DNA of 40,512 nt from Deltaproteobacteria bacterium (GTDB lineage: Bacteria; Desulfobacterota; Binatia; UBA9968). Numbering within the stretch: the stretch's first letter is position 1; every line of letters begins with the position of its first letter. Position numbers and translations under genes: made by a program. The stretch covers positions 1-40,512 of the forward strand of contig JACQUW010000307.1 in the NCBI GenBank assembly GCA_016210115.1, in the 5' to 3' direction. Under the pieces are notes generated by a model. The model was given only the letters and a program-made list of their open reading frames with translations. It made no database searches and was not told the DNA's origin. This document shows positions 25,251 through 34,283 of the stretch, in pieces.

Positions 25251-25979
25251 AGTGGAAGCGGGATCTGATAAGTCGGAGGGGGCGGCCGTGCAAATAACAG
25301 CTTTTAAGGGGAGATGGTCGGAAGCGATCCGGGTGAGCGGCGTTTGATAAATCGAAAGATTCACGAGCAGTTGCGACGGGTGAACCCAGATTCGATCAAG
25401 AGGAAAAAGGGGAAAAAAAGAAGGAAAAGTGCGCAGGGGTGCTGTTCTCCCCAGGCGAGCCTGGAGCCAGGATAGAGGCCGACCTCGAGGCAACCATTCA
25501 TTAATGTCGCTCAACAGGACGACGATTTGAGTGCGCTCTTCGGCGAGAGCGGTAAGCAGGCGCCGCGCCTGGTATCTCCGCTCCGCAGGCCCGAGACCGA
25601 GGTGGGTGACGATGACGCGTACGGTTTCTCCACCGATCTCTATGTCCGCATCGATGGCGCCCCGCGGCTCTCGCCCCGGGACGCTGAGATCGACCCATTG
25701 AATATTTAGGATCCTTCGGCTGGTCAGCAAGACATTTCCGTAGTTGCTGTTCTCTCGAACCATCGTGTGCCCGGGCACAGCCTGCAGTCCCGTTTCTTCG
25801 GCGAGATAATCCATCTGATGAGACTCTCGCCAGTCCCCAGAGACGGAGTGAACTTCCTGCAGGCCCACGATGTCCGCGCCGCTCTCGCGAATGATGTCTG
25901 CGATCCGGGCCGGATCGCGACGCCCGTCAAGCCCGACGCACTGGTGGACGTTATAAGAGATTGCGCAAAAAACTTGCAT
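25209..25979 (-). CDS. endonuclease/exonuclease/phosphatase (EEP) family protein
   Basis: A 256-residue EEP-fold protein. Motifs are SYNVHQCVG (Asn10), IVGLQEVHS (Glu42), THLGLGPAERRYQ, LLSDINEW and the C-terminal ASDHLPL His. These are the metal-binding and catalytic residues of the DNase I/sphingomyelinase/inositol-phosphatase superfamily. No signal peptide is clear. It follows the PLD-VTT gene by 43 bp on the same strand; such pairs occur in other proteobacteria in my recollection, possibly linked to phospholipid metabolism, but nuclease, phosphatase or lipase activity cannot be chosen here. The 3' end runs antisense over the protease gene for 42 bp. Confidence 0.9.
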   Translation of the reverse strand: MQVFCAISYNVHQCVGLDGRRDPARIADIIRESGADIVGLQEVHSVSGDWRESHQMDYLAEETGLQAVPGHTMVRENSNYGNVLLTSRRILNIQWVDLSVPGREPRGAIDADIEIGGETVRVIVTHLGLGPAERRYQARRLLTALAEERTQIVVLLSDINEWLPRGRPLSWLQARLGRTAPLRTFPSFFPLFPLDRIWVHPSQLLVNLSIYQTPLTRIASDHLPLKAVICTAAPSDLSDPASTLSDNGDRTRGYRR

Positions 25980-26022
25980 TAATCGAGCAGCGGCATGTTG
26001 GCCCGTCGAAAGTTTTCTTGGA

Positions 26023-28149
26023 TCATTTGCTTTTACCGGGAAGACTCTCGGCCGAAAGCCGCCGATGCAACCACGCCACGCCTAGCATCATTAATGACAG
26101 CAAGCCCCCCAAAACAACAAAGCTGAGAAGCCCGGGGTGGCGAATGGCGTTGTCGAGTTGATACCCGAGAAAGGTAATTGCGGCCACCCCCGGGCTCATT
26201 CCGATCAAAGTGCCCAGTACGAAATGACGCAGCCGGACATTGGCGGCCCCCGCTATCAAGTTCACCACCGAATAGGGCGCCACCGGGATTAGACGAATCG
26301 TTGCGACAGCGAGAATCCCATGATTTTCAATCAGGCGATTAAGCCGGCTCAGCCGCGGCCCGGTCAAGCGAGCCACCGTCTCTCGGCCCAGCACATAGCC
26401 GATTCCGTAAAGCGCCGTCGCGCTCAACACGCAACCCAGAAGTGAATAGATCAACGCAGTCCAGGGTCCGAACGCAAACGCGGTCGCAACAATCAAGAGC
26501 GTGACCGGGAAGACCAATAACCCACCGAGCACATAAGCCGCGACAACCCATAAAGGCGCGACAGGGCTCCCCCGGAGTAAACCTTGCCAGCTCGCGATAG
26601 TCTCCACGTCCACCCACTCTCTCAAGCCGGTGAAGCGCCAGGCGGCCGCAAGCCCTAAGAAAAGGAGTAAAACGGTTGCGCCTCGAAACAAAGCGCCTCT
26701 TGTCGCGCGGCGCTCCTCATGAGGAACGATTTCCTCGATTAGCTTCTCGGGAGCAATAGGAGATTCGGGATCGACAATGGCGGAGTCCGGAATCATCGAA
26801 TCGAGCCACTCAGGGACCGATCCGTCCAGGACCTTGAGAGTTTTTCCCCTTCGGCGCCGTAAGGATTCGATCGTAGCGATCAGTGAAGTTTTTCGCGCCA
26901 GCCGGGCAGTGATTTTCTCCGGATTCAACCCGAGGTGTTCGGCGAGAAGACAGTTTCGCAATCGAGCAATTCCCTGCTGGATCGTTGGGTCGCCATCCGC
27001 CTCAACGGCCACGTCACATTCCGTGTCAAGCCTCATAGAACGGTTGTTAAGGTTCGCCGAACCAACCCGTACCAGCCTGTCGTCTACTATCAAGAGTTTT
27101 GAATGGACGGATATGCAACCTTTTCCCAGCCCATCGACCACCGGGCAGTAAACGCTGAGCCGGTTAAAGCGGTCCGCATCTCTCAACCGTTTTAGCAAAC
27201 GCGACCGCAAGACATCCATCGTTGCGCCTTCCAGCCATTCAGTGCTTTTCTGGGACAAGACCACGACGATTTCGGGACCCCGGGCTTCCCGCAATCGCTT
27301 CTCCAAAGCCTCACCCACAGCCACCGACGTGAGATAAGGATTTTCGAGGTAAATACGGCGTTTGGCAGCCGCGATAGCGTCCTGGTAAAGCATCTCAATT
27401 TCCCGGACTTCACTCTCGCCCTTGTATTCAGGGCTGCTGCGAGCAATTGCGACGTCCGCATCGGTTAGATCCGGAGTCAGGGAGGATGGCCACGGATCAT
27501 TAACCGTTGCTGGTGCTTGCAGGCGCTCCCCCGTGGCGCGCCACCAGCGCTCGCGCGCCAAATCCCCCAGAGCTGCGGCCGCCGCGCCGTCAACCGCCAT
27601 CTGAACATCATGGTGAGGGGGGAGTGGACTTCCCTCGAAGTTCCTCCGGTTCGGATGTGCGGGCCGATGCGCCGGCGTATCCCACCGTCCTTTTGCCAGA
27701 TCGAGGCCGCCGATAAAGGCAAGGGCATCATCGATAACCACGATTTTTGAATGATGAGAAGACCCGATGGGATGGCTTCCATCCATCTGGAAGTGAATGC
27801 GTGGATGTGTGCGACCAGGACTAAAAAACGGCACGGGCTCGCGGTCCAGTGCGTAAATCGCGGCAAAATCCCAGATCAAAATGCGCGCGTTCAGTTCTTC
27901 GTGAGGCGCTACGAGCGCGTTCAGAAACGCGCCGAGATCCTGAGACGCAACGGCGCGATCGGGATGATCCGGTCTCAGGCGAACACGGCTGTCAAAATCC
28001 CACCCCAGGATCATGATCGACTCACGCGCCGCCTCTAAAGCATCGGCAAGGGTCGAAAAGTAAGCTCCGCCGTCGATCAAGAACTTGACCCGCGACGCGC
28101 GGGCGATCTTCCAGCAATTTCTCCCTTCCTGCAGGATGCGCTTCTCCAT
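26023..28149 (-). CDS. phospholipase D/cardiolipin-synthase-like protein fused to VTT (DedA-like) membrane domain
   Basis: A 708-residue fusion. The N-terminal part (about 5-420) is a PLD-like enzyme with two HKD motifs: HSKIVVID (His133, Lys135, Asp140) and HSKLLIVDD (His349, Lys351, Asp356), each followed by the GG/GSAN stretch. The C-terminal part (about 485-695) is a VTT/SNARE-associated (DedA-like) membrane domain with several hydrophobic helices and the FPVTLLIVATAFAFGPW and PVAPYSVVNLIAGA blocks. The frame extends to TTG 28236, but ATG 28149 gives the N-terminus typical of these fusions (ILQEGRNCWKI). A phosphatidyl transferase or phospholipase acting at the inner membrane is likely; VTT domains are linked to lipid scrambling. 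EEP gene follows in the same direction. Confidence 0.9.
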   Translation of the reverse strand: MEKRILQEGRNCWKIARASRVKFLIDGGAYFSTLADALEAARESIMILGWDFDSRVRLRPDHPDRAVASQDLGAFLNALVAPHEELNARILIWDFAAIYALDREPVPFFSPGRTHPRIHFQMDGSHPIGSSHHSKIVVIDDALAFIGGLDLAKGRWDTPAHRPAHPNRRNFEGSPLPPHHDVQMAVDGAAAAALGDLARERWWRATGERLQAPATVNDPWPSSLTPDLTDADVAIARSSPEYKGESEVREIEMLYQDAIAAAKRRIYLENPYLTSVAVGEALEKRLREARGPEIVVVLSQKSTEWLEGATMDVLRSRLLKRLRDADRFNRLSVYCPVVDGLGKGCISVHSKLLIVDDRLVRVGSANLNNRSMRLDTECDVAVEADGDPTIQQGIARLRNCLLAEHLGLNPEKITARLARKTSLIATIESLRRRRGKTLKVLDGSVPEWLDSMIPDSAIVDPESPIAPEKLIEEIVPHEERRATRGALFRGATVLLLFLGLAAAWRFTGLREWVDVETIASWQGLLRGSPVAPLWVVAAYVLGGLLVFPVTLLIVATAFAFGPWTALIYSLLGCVLSATALYGIGYVLGRETVARLTGPRLSRLNRLIENHGILAVATIRLIPVAPYSVVNLIAGAANVRLRHFVLGTLIGMSPGVAAITFLGYQLDNAIRHPGLLSFVVLGGLLSLMMLGVAWLHRRLSAESLPGKSK

Positions 28150-28316
28150 TGGGCTCAATGGTCGTAGAGTAACTTTATTTAAGTCTAGCCAAATCAAAAG
28201 GAAAGCGCCACTGCGTAGAAATTGTCCGCCGCTCAACTGGTGCGATTCACGGGCAGATGACCAATAGCGCCCCGGCGGCAGCGAGAGTGAGATGAGGGAT
28301 CGAAAGAAATGGACCC

Positions 28317-29141
28317 TTATTCCAACCGCACGTTCTTATCGAAACTGTATCCGGCGGAGGTATCGCTGTCAAAACTCCACTGGACTCTATTCTCACCCCA
28401 GCCATGGGTGAAGGACTTTTTCAAGAAGGAGAGCAGGAGCTGCCAGGCATCCCTTGCGGCTTCTTTACGGTAGCGGCCCGGCATGGTGTCATTGAGCCAG
28501 CCGTGAGGCGCATCGCGATAAACGCGAATGTGATAGTTTTTCTTAGACTGCTCGAGACAGGCGCGGAATCGAAGGACGTCCTCGACGGAGATGATATGAT
28601 CCGCCTCGCCAAAAACTCCTAATACCGGGCAGGCGAGCTTCTCAATCAGCTTTTCCACCGGCTGCGGCCTGCGCTCGTCCGTCGTCCATTCTTTTCCACC
28701 GACAGCCCCGTAAAAGACGACGCATGAGGAGATATCTCTTTTGTGACTGCCAAAAAGCAGGGCGTGGCGACCGGTTTGGCAAATGCCCACGATTGAGATC
28801 CTGGACGCATCGACCCTTTGGCTCCTGCTTAAGTAATCGACTGCGGCATCCAAATCCTGGATGACCTCGGAGTCATTCAAATCGACTCTGGTGTCGCCCC
28901 GCTGGAGGGCCTTTTTATCTCCCTGGAAGCGTGAAAACAGATCGGGCGCGAAGCCCACGTAGCCGGCCTGGGCAAGCTTTAACGTCAGGTCTCGGGTATG
29001 CTGAACAATGCCATACCTTTCATGGAGGAGAATCACAGCCGGACGCCTATCTTTAGCTTTGGGGAGGGCCCGAAAACCCGGGATGCCCTCGCCGAAGCGA
29101 ACCATCGAAGATTGCATCGCTGAAGATTGTCTATCTGCCAT
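28317..29141 (-). CDS. dienelactone hydrolase family protein
   Basis: A 274-residue alpha/beta hydrolase of the dienelactone hydrolase family. The triad is visible: nucleophile Cys121 in GICQTG (family GxCxGG pattern, cysteine as in dienelactone hydrolase), Asp181 in GEADHIIS and His213 in APHGWLND. HERYGIVQHTRDLT (about 40-53) is the conserved oxyanion/entrance block. The start ATG follows GGAGAG. Family members open cyclic lactones in chlorocatechol and related pathways, but many act on other esters. It lies 112 bp downstream of an EamA transporter in the same direction. Substrate not predictable. Confidence 0.92.
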   Translation of the reverse strand: MADRQSSAMQSSMVRFGEGIPGFRALPKAKDRRPAVILLHERYGIVQHTRDLTLKLAQAGYVGFAPDLFSRFQGDKKALQRGDTRVDLNDSEVIQDLDAAVDYLSRSQRVDASRISIVGICQTGRHALLFGSHKRDISSCVVFYGAVGGKEWTTDERRPQPVEKLIEKLACPVLGVFGEADHIISVEDVLRFRACLEQSKKNYHIRVYRDAPHGWLNDTMPGRYRKEAARDAWQLLLSFLKKSFTHGWGENRVQWSFDSDTSAGYSFDKNVRLE

Positions 29142-29253
29142 TAAAACTCTCCGTTCGAGAATTCTGCGATCCCAAATTTTTCTTCAGCCCCATCTCAAGC
29201 CTGTCGGATGAACAGGGCAAATCCGTCACCCGATACTCTCCCTTCAGGCTCGG

Positions 29254-30144
29254 TCAGGTTTGACTGAGGACAAAAATGCCGCCAACGATGAAAGTCGCTG
29301 CCACGCCGTCCTTTAGCGTCACCACCTCGATGCCTTTCAGTGTGAAACGGACAAGGAGGAAAGTTATGAGAGGCGAGATGCGCCATAGGGGGGAGACCAG
29401 GACCGCGGGTGCGTAAAACAGCGCATAAAAAGTAAAAAGAGAGCCGAGGGCCTCGGTCACCCCGGAGAGCACAAAAAGGATAAAGCTCCATTTGGGGATT
29501 TTCTCCCATCGGGGTTGGATGTTAAGCAATCTCCCCCCCGTAAGCAGCACGATCAGGGCGGTGGTCTGAGTAATCAGGGCTCCCAGAGTTGGCAAGGTAG
29601 AGGCATCGACACCGATCTTTTTGAAAACCGGATTAATACCGAAGCAGACCGCCGCCACGAACGGATAGGTCAAATATCGGAGATGGCTTGGTTTTCCGTT
29701 TCCCTTGGTTTCTGATCGGGCTAAGGCCAAGATGCCAATCACAATCAACAGGACGCCGATAGCGACCGGAACGGTGAGCTCTTCGCCGAGGAAAATCATC
29801 GCCAGAAAGGTTGTGAGGATCGGAGAGCCGTTCTTGATCGACGTCGATTTTGAAGCCCCAACTTTATCGATGCCTCTGTAATAAAAAATCTTTCCGAAAC
29901 TGGCGCCCACAGAGCCGGCGGCCACAAAAGACCAGAATGCCTTGGAGGAGATGTCCGAACGAAACAGCTCTCCCTCGAGTGCTGCAGCGAAGATCAAGGT
30001 GGCAACTGAGACACATTGCTCGACAAGAATTGCCGTGCTTACGTTGGAGCGGGTCATCCCTCTTTTGAGCAACAGGGGACCGACGCCCCACAGCGCACCG
30101 GCCACAAGAGCGTAGGATATGCCGATCTGAAGATCGTTGGTCAC
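29254..30144 (-). CDS. EamA/DMT family transporter
   Basis: A 296-residue integral membrane protein with about ten hydrophobic segments in two EamA repeats, each of five helices. The first repeat begins YALVAGALWGVGPLLLK and ends around IGVLLIVIGILALA; the second begins with YPFVAAVCFGINPV. Start is GTG 30144 with no strong ribosome-binding site. Family members export or import metabolites such as amino acids, nucleotides or sugars, and some small relatives move lipid-linked sugars. It follows the GT2 gene by 49 bp on the same strand. Whether it handles a glycosylated lipid carrier is only a guess from that neighbour. Confidence 0.9.
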   Translation of the reverse strand: MTNDLQIGISYALVAGALWGVGPLLLKRGMTRSNVSTAILVEQCVSVATLIFAAALEGELFRSDISSKAFWSFVAAGSVGASFGKIFYYRGIDKVGASKSTSIKNGSPILTTFLAMIFLGEELTVPVAIGVLLIVIGILALARSETKGNGKPSHLRYLTYPFVAAVCFGINPVFKKIGVDASTLPTLGALITQTTALIVLLTGGRLLNIQPRWEKIPKWSFILFVLSGVTEALGSLFTFYALFYAPAVLVSPLWRISPLITFLLVRFTLKGIEVVTLKDGVAATFIVGGIFVLSQT

Positions 30145-30193
30145 GGCGATAGGGTTCGGTTGGCTATTAATGAATCGCTGCGGGGAATCTGTT

Positions 30194-30973
30194 TTACCGT
30201 TTCCTCATGCGCTCCTGACATGCGTCCCGTCTCAGGTTATAGCGCCCTCGGAATAGATTCCACTGGATCCGCAGAGTTTCCCATAACACAGACAGATAGT
30301 CCCGCCCCTTGAGGTGACTTCTCGGATCGTTGACCCAGCGCGTCGGTATCACACCTATTCGATAGTTTAACTTACGGGACAAAGCCAGGGCTTCGATGTC
30401 AAATCCCCAGCGGTCGATAACGGTCTGCGAAAAAATCTTTTCCGCCGCATAATCGCGGAACGCCTTAAATCCGCATTGGGTATCCCTGATCCCTCTCACG
30501 GCGAGAAGCCGGATTAGGAGATTTCCCATACTTCCCATCAACCGCCTCGACCACACCTGCGGCATTTCCTGTCCGGCGCCTGGGGCATCTCTGGAATGGC
30601 GCGAGCCGATAACCACATCAAAATCTCGCTCAAAAAGGGGGATCATCTTGTCGAAATGTGAGATGTCCGTGGAATTGTCGGCATCACTGAAAAGACGGAT
30701 CCTCCCGTGGGCCGCCAGCATCCCCCTTTTTACAGTGCGGCCTTTGCCGCGGTTGGTTTTGCAGTCCAGCACAAGAAGGTTGTTTACGGTCGAGGCCAGA
30801 GCTCCCAGGACCTCTCGCGTGTCATCGCTGGGACCGTCGAGGACCACAATGATCTCGTAAGTGAAAGGTCTTTCCGCAAGGTACTCATTCACGCGGCGCA
30901 ACATCTTGGGCAACCGCGCTGCCTCGTTGTATGCCGGGATGATGATCGAGAGATAAATGTCGGTCTCTGGCAT
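30194..30973 (-). CDS. GT2 family glycosyltransferase (dolichyl-phosphate glucosyltransferase-like)
   Basis: A 259-residue GT-A fold enzyme. N-terminal LSIIIPAYNEAARLPKML, then VVLDGPSDDT, NRGKGRTVKRGML and the metal/sugar-nucleotide site DAD (Asp97-Asp99) in FSDADNSTD. VIGSRHSRDA, QCGFKAFRDYAAEKIF and RWGFDIEALALSRKL follow; this set matches the ALG5-like branch that loads a sugar on a polyprenyl phosphate. It lacks clear transmembrane helices at either end. It is followed by an EamA transporter and dienelactone hydrolase. The product may be a lipid-linked sugar for envelope glycans. Confidence 0.92.
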   Translation of the reverse strand: MPETDIYLSIIIPAYNEAARLPKMLRRVNEYLAERPFTYEIIVVLDGPSDDTREVLGALASTVNNLLVLDCKTNRGKGRTVKRGMLAAHGRIRLFSDADNSTDISHFDKMIPLFERDFDVVIGSRHSRDAPGAGQEMPQVWSRRLMGSMGNLLIRLLAVRGIRDTQCGFKAFRDYAAEKIFSQTVIDRWGFDIEALALSRKLNYRIGVIPTRWVNDPRSHLKGRDYLSVLWETLRIQWNLFRGRYNLRRDACQERMRKR

Positions 30974-31041
30974 CCGCCGTCTCTAGCATATCGCTTGCGG
31001 ATTATCGTTTTCTTCCGCCCGTGAACATCCGCACGCAACTT

Positions 31042-31914
31042 TCACCGGATTTTGCAGTCTTGGATTGCCTGTCGAAGTGCCCGGACGGTATAGAGCCTCG
31101 CCAGATGGCTGCGAAACGCTCCGGAAGCGTGGAGGTCGCTCAGCGGATCTATCCCTTGAGTCACTCTTGAGGCGGCTTCCTCAAGACACTCGGGCGCGAG
31201 AGCTCCGCCTCTCAAAATCTCCTCGGCTGCTCGCGCGCGGAAGGGGTTCGAAGTCAGGCCCGTCACGCCGATGCCCAGGTCCTCACAGACCTTCGCCTCA
31301 TTAATCGTGAGCCACGACGCGACTCCGACGATAGCGAATCCGGAAGCCTTTTGCGGCGCTTTGACGTAAGCGCTGCCGCAATGGCTGGCCAAAATCGGAA
31401 TACGAATTTCCGTCAGGATCTCGGTGGGAAACAGCGCCGTCGTCATAAGCCCGCAAAAAAAATCCTCTGCCCGAACCCAGCGTTCATTCTCCGGTCCGGT
31501 AAGCCTGACCTCAGCTCCCAGGGCAAGCAGGGCTGCGGGAAAGTCAGCGGCGGGATCCGCGTGGGCGAGACTCCCGCCGATTGTGCCTCGGTTGCGCACC
31601 TGGACATCGCCGATCGCCGCTGCGGTTTGAGGGAGGAGTGGACACTTCTCTCGGAGCAACGCTGAGCTCTCGATCTCGTAGTGGGTCGTCAGCGGCCCAA
31701 TCGTAACGATATGACCTTCCTGCTTGATTCCGCGCAGCCCCGAAATTCGCCGCAAATCGATCAGAAGCCTCGGGCTTGCGAGCCTGAGCTTCATCAGGGG
31801 AAGGAGACTATGACCTCCGGCCAAAAGTTTTGCTTCATCCGGGTTCATCGCCAAGAGGTGGATGGCTTCATCGAGCGTTTCGGGCGTCTCATAATCGAAT
31901 GCCGGGGGAATCAT
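31042..31914 (-). CDS. Mo hydroxylase FAD-binding medium subunit (2), CoxM-like
   Basis: A 290-residue FAD-binding subunit. Canonical FAD motifs are AGGHSLLPLMK (about 32-42) and TIGGSLAHADPAAD (about 111-124), with the C-terminal flavoprotein domain after. It starts 10 bp after the large-subunit stop, behind a GAGGAAG ribosome-binding site, and is the last of a small-large-medium operon on the minus strand. It is closer to CO-dehydrogenase-like medium subunits than its counterpart at 10291, whose motifs are AGGTELLLAMK and GTLGGNLCFAEPHSDP. The electron acceptor is not predictable. Confidence 0.95.
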   Translation of the reverse strand: MIPPAFDYETPETLDEAIHLLAMNPDEAKLLAGGHSLLPLMKLRLASPRLLIDLRRISGLRGIKQEGHIVTIGPLTTHYEIESSALLREKCPLLPQTAAAIGDVQVRNRGTIGGSLAHADPAADFPAALLALGAEVRLTGPENERWVRAEDFFCGLMTTALFPTEILTEIRIPILASHCGSAYVKAPQKASGFAIVGVASWLTINEAKVCEDLGIGVTGLTSNPFRARAAEEILRGGALAPECLEEAASRVTQGIDPLSDLHASGAFRSHLARLYTVRALRQAIQDCKIR

Positions 31915-31924
31915 CAGCGCTTCC

Positions 31925-34255
31925 TCAGCTCGCGCTTTTAGTTTGGCACTGCTGCCAGATCTTCTCCGGCTTAAGCGGCATATCCAGATGGGTGACTCCG
32001 AAGGGCGCGAGGGCGTCCACGACCGCGTTGACGACGGCTGGCGTGGAGCCGATCGTGCCGGCTTCGCCTACGCCTTTAACGCCGAGCGGGTTGACCGGAG
32101 TGGGGGTTTCCGTACGCGAGAGCTCAAAGCGAGGAACATCAGCCGCTCGGGGTATAGCGTAGTGCATAAGGCTTCCGGTCAAGAGCTGTCCATTCTCGTC
32201 GTAGATGACCTCTTCATGCAGGGCCTGACCTATACCCTGGACTATGCCACCCTGAATCTGGCCATCGACGAGCAGCGGATTGATCACTTTGCCGCAATCA
32301 TCGACCGCAACGTATTTCCTGATTTCCACTTCCCCGCTCTGCGGATCTACTTCCACCACACAGATATGGGCGCCAAAAGGATAGGTAAAATCGGGCGGCT
32401 CAAAGACGGAGGTGGCTGAAAGTCCGGGTTCCATCTTTTTCGGGAGCCTTTTCGCCATGTGGGCTTCTAGCGCGACTTCCTGGATCGTGACGCCCTTTTT
32501 TGGCACCCCTTTAACCCGGAACTCTCCGTCCGAGAAGATCAGATCATCCGGGTCAGCCTCAACCAGGTGCGCGGCGATCTCGCGCGCTTTATCTTTGACT
32601 TTTTGTGTCGCGTAAAAAATCGCTGTGCCACCCACCGCGGTCGCGCGGCTGCCGAAAGTCCCTATGCCGCTCGGCACGACGGCGGTATCTCCATGAAGCA
32701 CGGTGATGTCATCGAGTTCGACGCCCAGTTCATCAGCCACGATTTGGGCAAAAGATGTTTCCTGCCCCTGGCCGTGGGGTGACGTTCCGGTAAGGACCGT
32801 GACCTTACCTGTGGGTTCTATCCTGACAGTGCCGCTCTCCCACCCTCCCGCCGGCATTGCAGCCGAGGGTCCCATGCCGCAGATCTCTACGTAGGTAGAG
32901 ATTCCGATCCCCAGGTATCTTCCTTGCGTTCTGAGTCTCTTCTGCTCCTCACGCCAGTGGTCGTAACCTGCGAGCTTTAGGGCTTTGCTCAAAGTCGACG
33001 CATAGTTGCCGCTGTCGTAGACGACGCCGGTTGCGGTCTTGAAGGGAAACTCCTTCGGCTTGGGAAAATTCTTCTGCCGGATTCTGACTGGATCGATGCC
33101 TATTTCCTGCGCGACCCGGTCTACCATTCGTTCGATGACATAGGTCGCCTCCGGCCTTCCCGCTCCCCGATATGCGTCGGTTGCCATCTTGTTCGTGAAA
33201 ACGCCTGTGACCTCGACCGAGATGGCGGGGATCCTATAGCACCCGGAGAGCATGAGTCCCGTAAGCGGCGGAATTCCAGGAGTGAGAAGCTGATGATAAG
33301 CCCCGATATCAGCAATGACCTTGTACTGGAGGCCTAAGAGCGTGCCATCTTTTTTCACCGCGACTGCCACTTCGCCGATCTGCCCTCGACCATGGATCGT
33401 CGCTTGAATGTTCTCCCTGCGACCCTCGATCCATTTGACCGGGCGCTTTAGCGTAATAGCGAGATAGGCGACCAGAGCTTCCTCGGCATAGACGTTGAGT
33501 TTGCTGCCGAAACCGCCGCCTACCTCCGGCGCGATAACGCGCACTCGATTTTCCGGCAGCTTCAGCATTAGAGCCAGCTGCGTTTTGAGTATATGGGGTA
33601 TCTGAGTGGAGGACCAGACCGTAAGCTCACGCTCGCCGGGAAGATAGCGGGCCAAGACCCCACGAGGCTCGATTGCAATTGGAGCCAGCCGCTGGTGAAC
33701 CAAGCGCTGTTTGACAATCTTGTGCGCCTGTTGAAAGGCCCGGGACAGATCGCCCTGCTTGAGGCTCCACCGAAACGCTACGTTGTCTGAAAATTCGGAA
33801 TGAATCACGGGAGCGTCTGAGGCCAGAGCCGCTTCGGCGGCCGAAACCACAGGCAAAAGCTCATACTCGACCTGAACGAGGTCTAGAGCATCTCTGGCCG
33901 CATAGCGATCTTCGGCGATAACCGCCGTAACTCCCTCGCCGACAAAGCAGACTTTCTCCACGGCGAGAACATAGCGTTTGGGAACCCGGAGGCTTGGGTT
34001 TTCGCTTGCCACGGGCACCAAACCGACACGGTTGCGGATCTCTGTTCCAGTGATCACCGCGACCACGCCCGGATGTTCGAGGGCTTTGCCCGTATCGATG
34101 CTCTTGATCCGAGCGTGGGCATACGGGGTTCTTAAGATAGCCACATGGAGCGTTTGGGGAAGATCAATATCGTCCACATAGTGGGCCAGCCCGGAGACGA
34201 GCCTTGGATCCTCGCGGCGTTTGACCCTCGCGCCCACCAATTTGCTTACCGGCAT
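31925..34255 (-). CDS. Mo hydroxylase molybdopterin-binding large subunit (2), form II CoxL-like
   Basis: A 776-residue large subunit of the xanthine dehydrogenase family. VGARVKRREDPRLVSG at the start, EVGGGFGSK (about 244-252) for molybdopterin binding, AYRGAGR (361-367) as the form II signature, HGQGQET (about 494-500) and catalytic Glu731 in GVKGVGEAG are all present. AYRGAGR rather than AYxCSFR argues against true form I CO dehydrogenase, so aerobic CO oxidation cannot be claimed. Form II enzymes have mostly unknown substrates (aldehydes, heterocycles, nicotinate-like compounds). It lies 28 bp after the small subunit and before the FAD subunit. It is not a close copy of the large subunit at 7944. 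Confidence 0.95.
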   Translation of the reverse strand: MPVSKLVGARVKRREDPRLVSGLAHYVDDIDLPQTLHVAILRTPYAHARIKSIDTGKALEHPGVVAVITGTEIRNRVGLVPVASENPSLRVPKRYVLAVEKVCFVGEGVTAVIAEDRYAARDALDLVQVEYELLPVVSAAEAALASDAPVIHSEFSDNVAFRWSLKQGDLSRAFQQAHKIVKQRLVHQRLAPIAIEPRGVLARYLPGERELTVWSSTQIPHILKTQLALMLKLPENRVRVIAPEVGGGFGSKLNVYAEEALVAYLAITLKRPVKWIEGRRENIQATIHGRGQIGEVAVAVKKDGTLLGLQYKVIADIGAYHQLLTPGIPPLTGLMLSGCYRIPAISVEVTGVFTNKMATDAYRGAGRPEATYVIERMVDRVAQEIGIDPVRIRQKNFPKPKEFPFKTATGVVYDSGNYASTLSKALKLAGYDHWREEQKRLRTQGRYLGIGISTYVEICGMGPSAAMPAGGWESGTVRIEPTGKVTVLTGTSPHGQGQETSFAQIVADELGVELDDITVLHGDTAVVPSGIGTFGSRATAVGGTAIFYATQKVKDKAREIAAHLVEADPDDLIFSDGEFRVKGVPKKGVTIQEVALEAHMAKRLPKKMEPGLSATSVFEPPDFTYPFGAHICVVEVDPQSGEVEIRKYVAVDDCGKVINPLLVDGQIQGGIVQGIGQALHEEVIYDENGQLLTGSLMHYAIPRAADVPRFELSRTETPTPVNPLGVKGVGEAGTIGSTPAVVNAVVDALAPFGVTHLDMPLKPEKIWQQCQTKSAS

Positions 34256-34283
34256 AAGCTATTCCAACGCAGAATTTCCACCC

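Noticed and set aside
28317..29141. Dienelactone hydrolase as part of a chlorocatechol pathway
   Set aside because: No catechol dioxygenase, cycloisomerase or maleylacetate reductase is nearby; only the family can be named.
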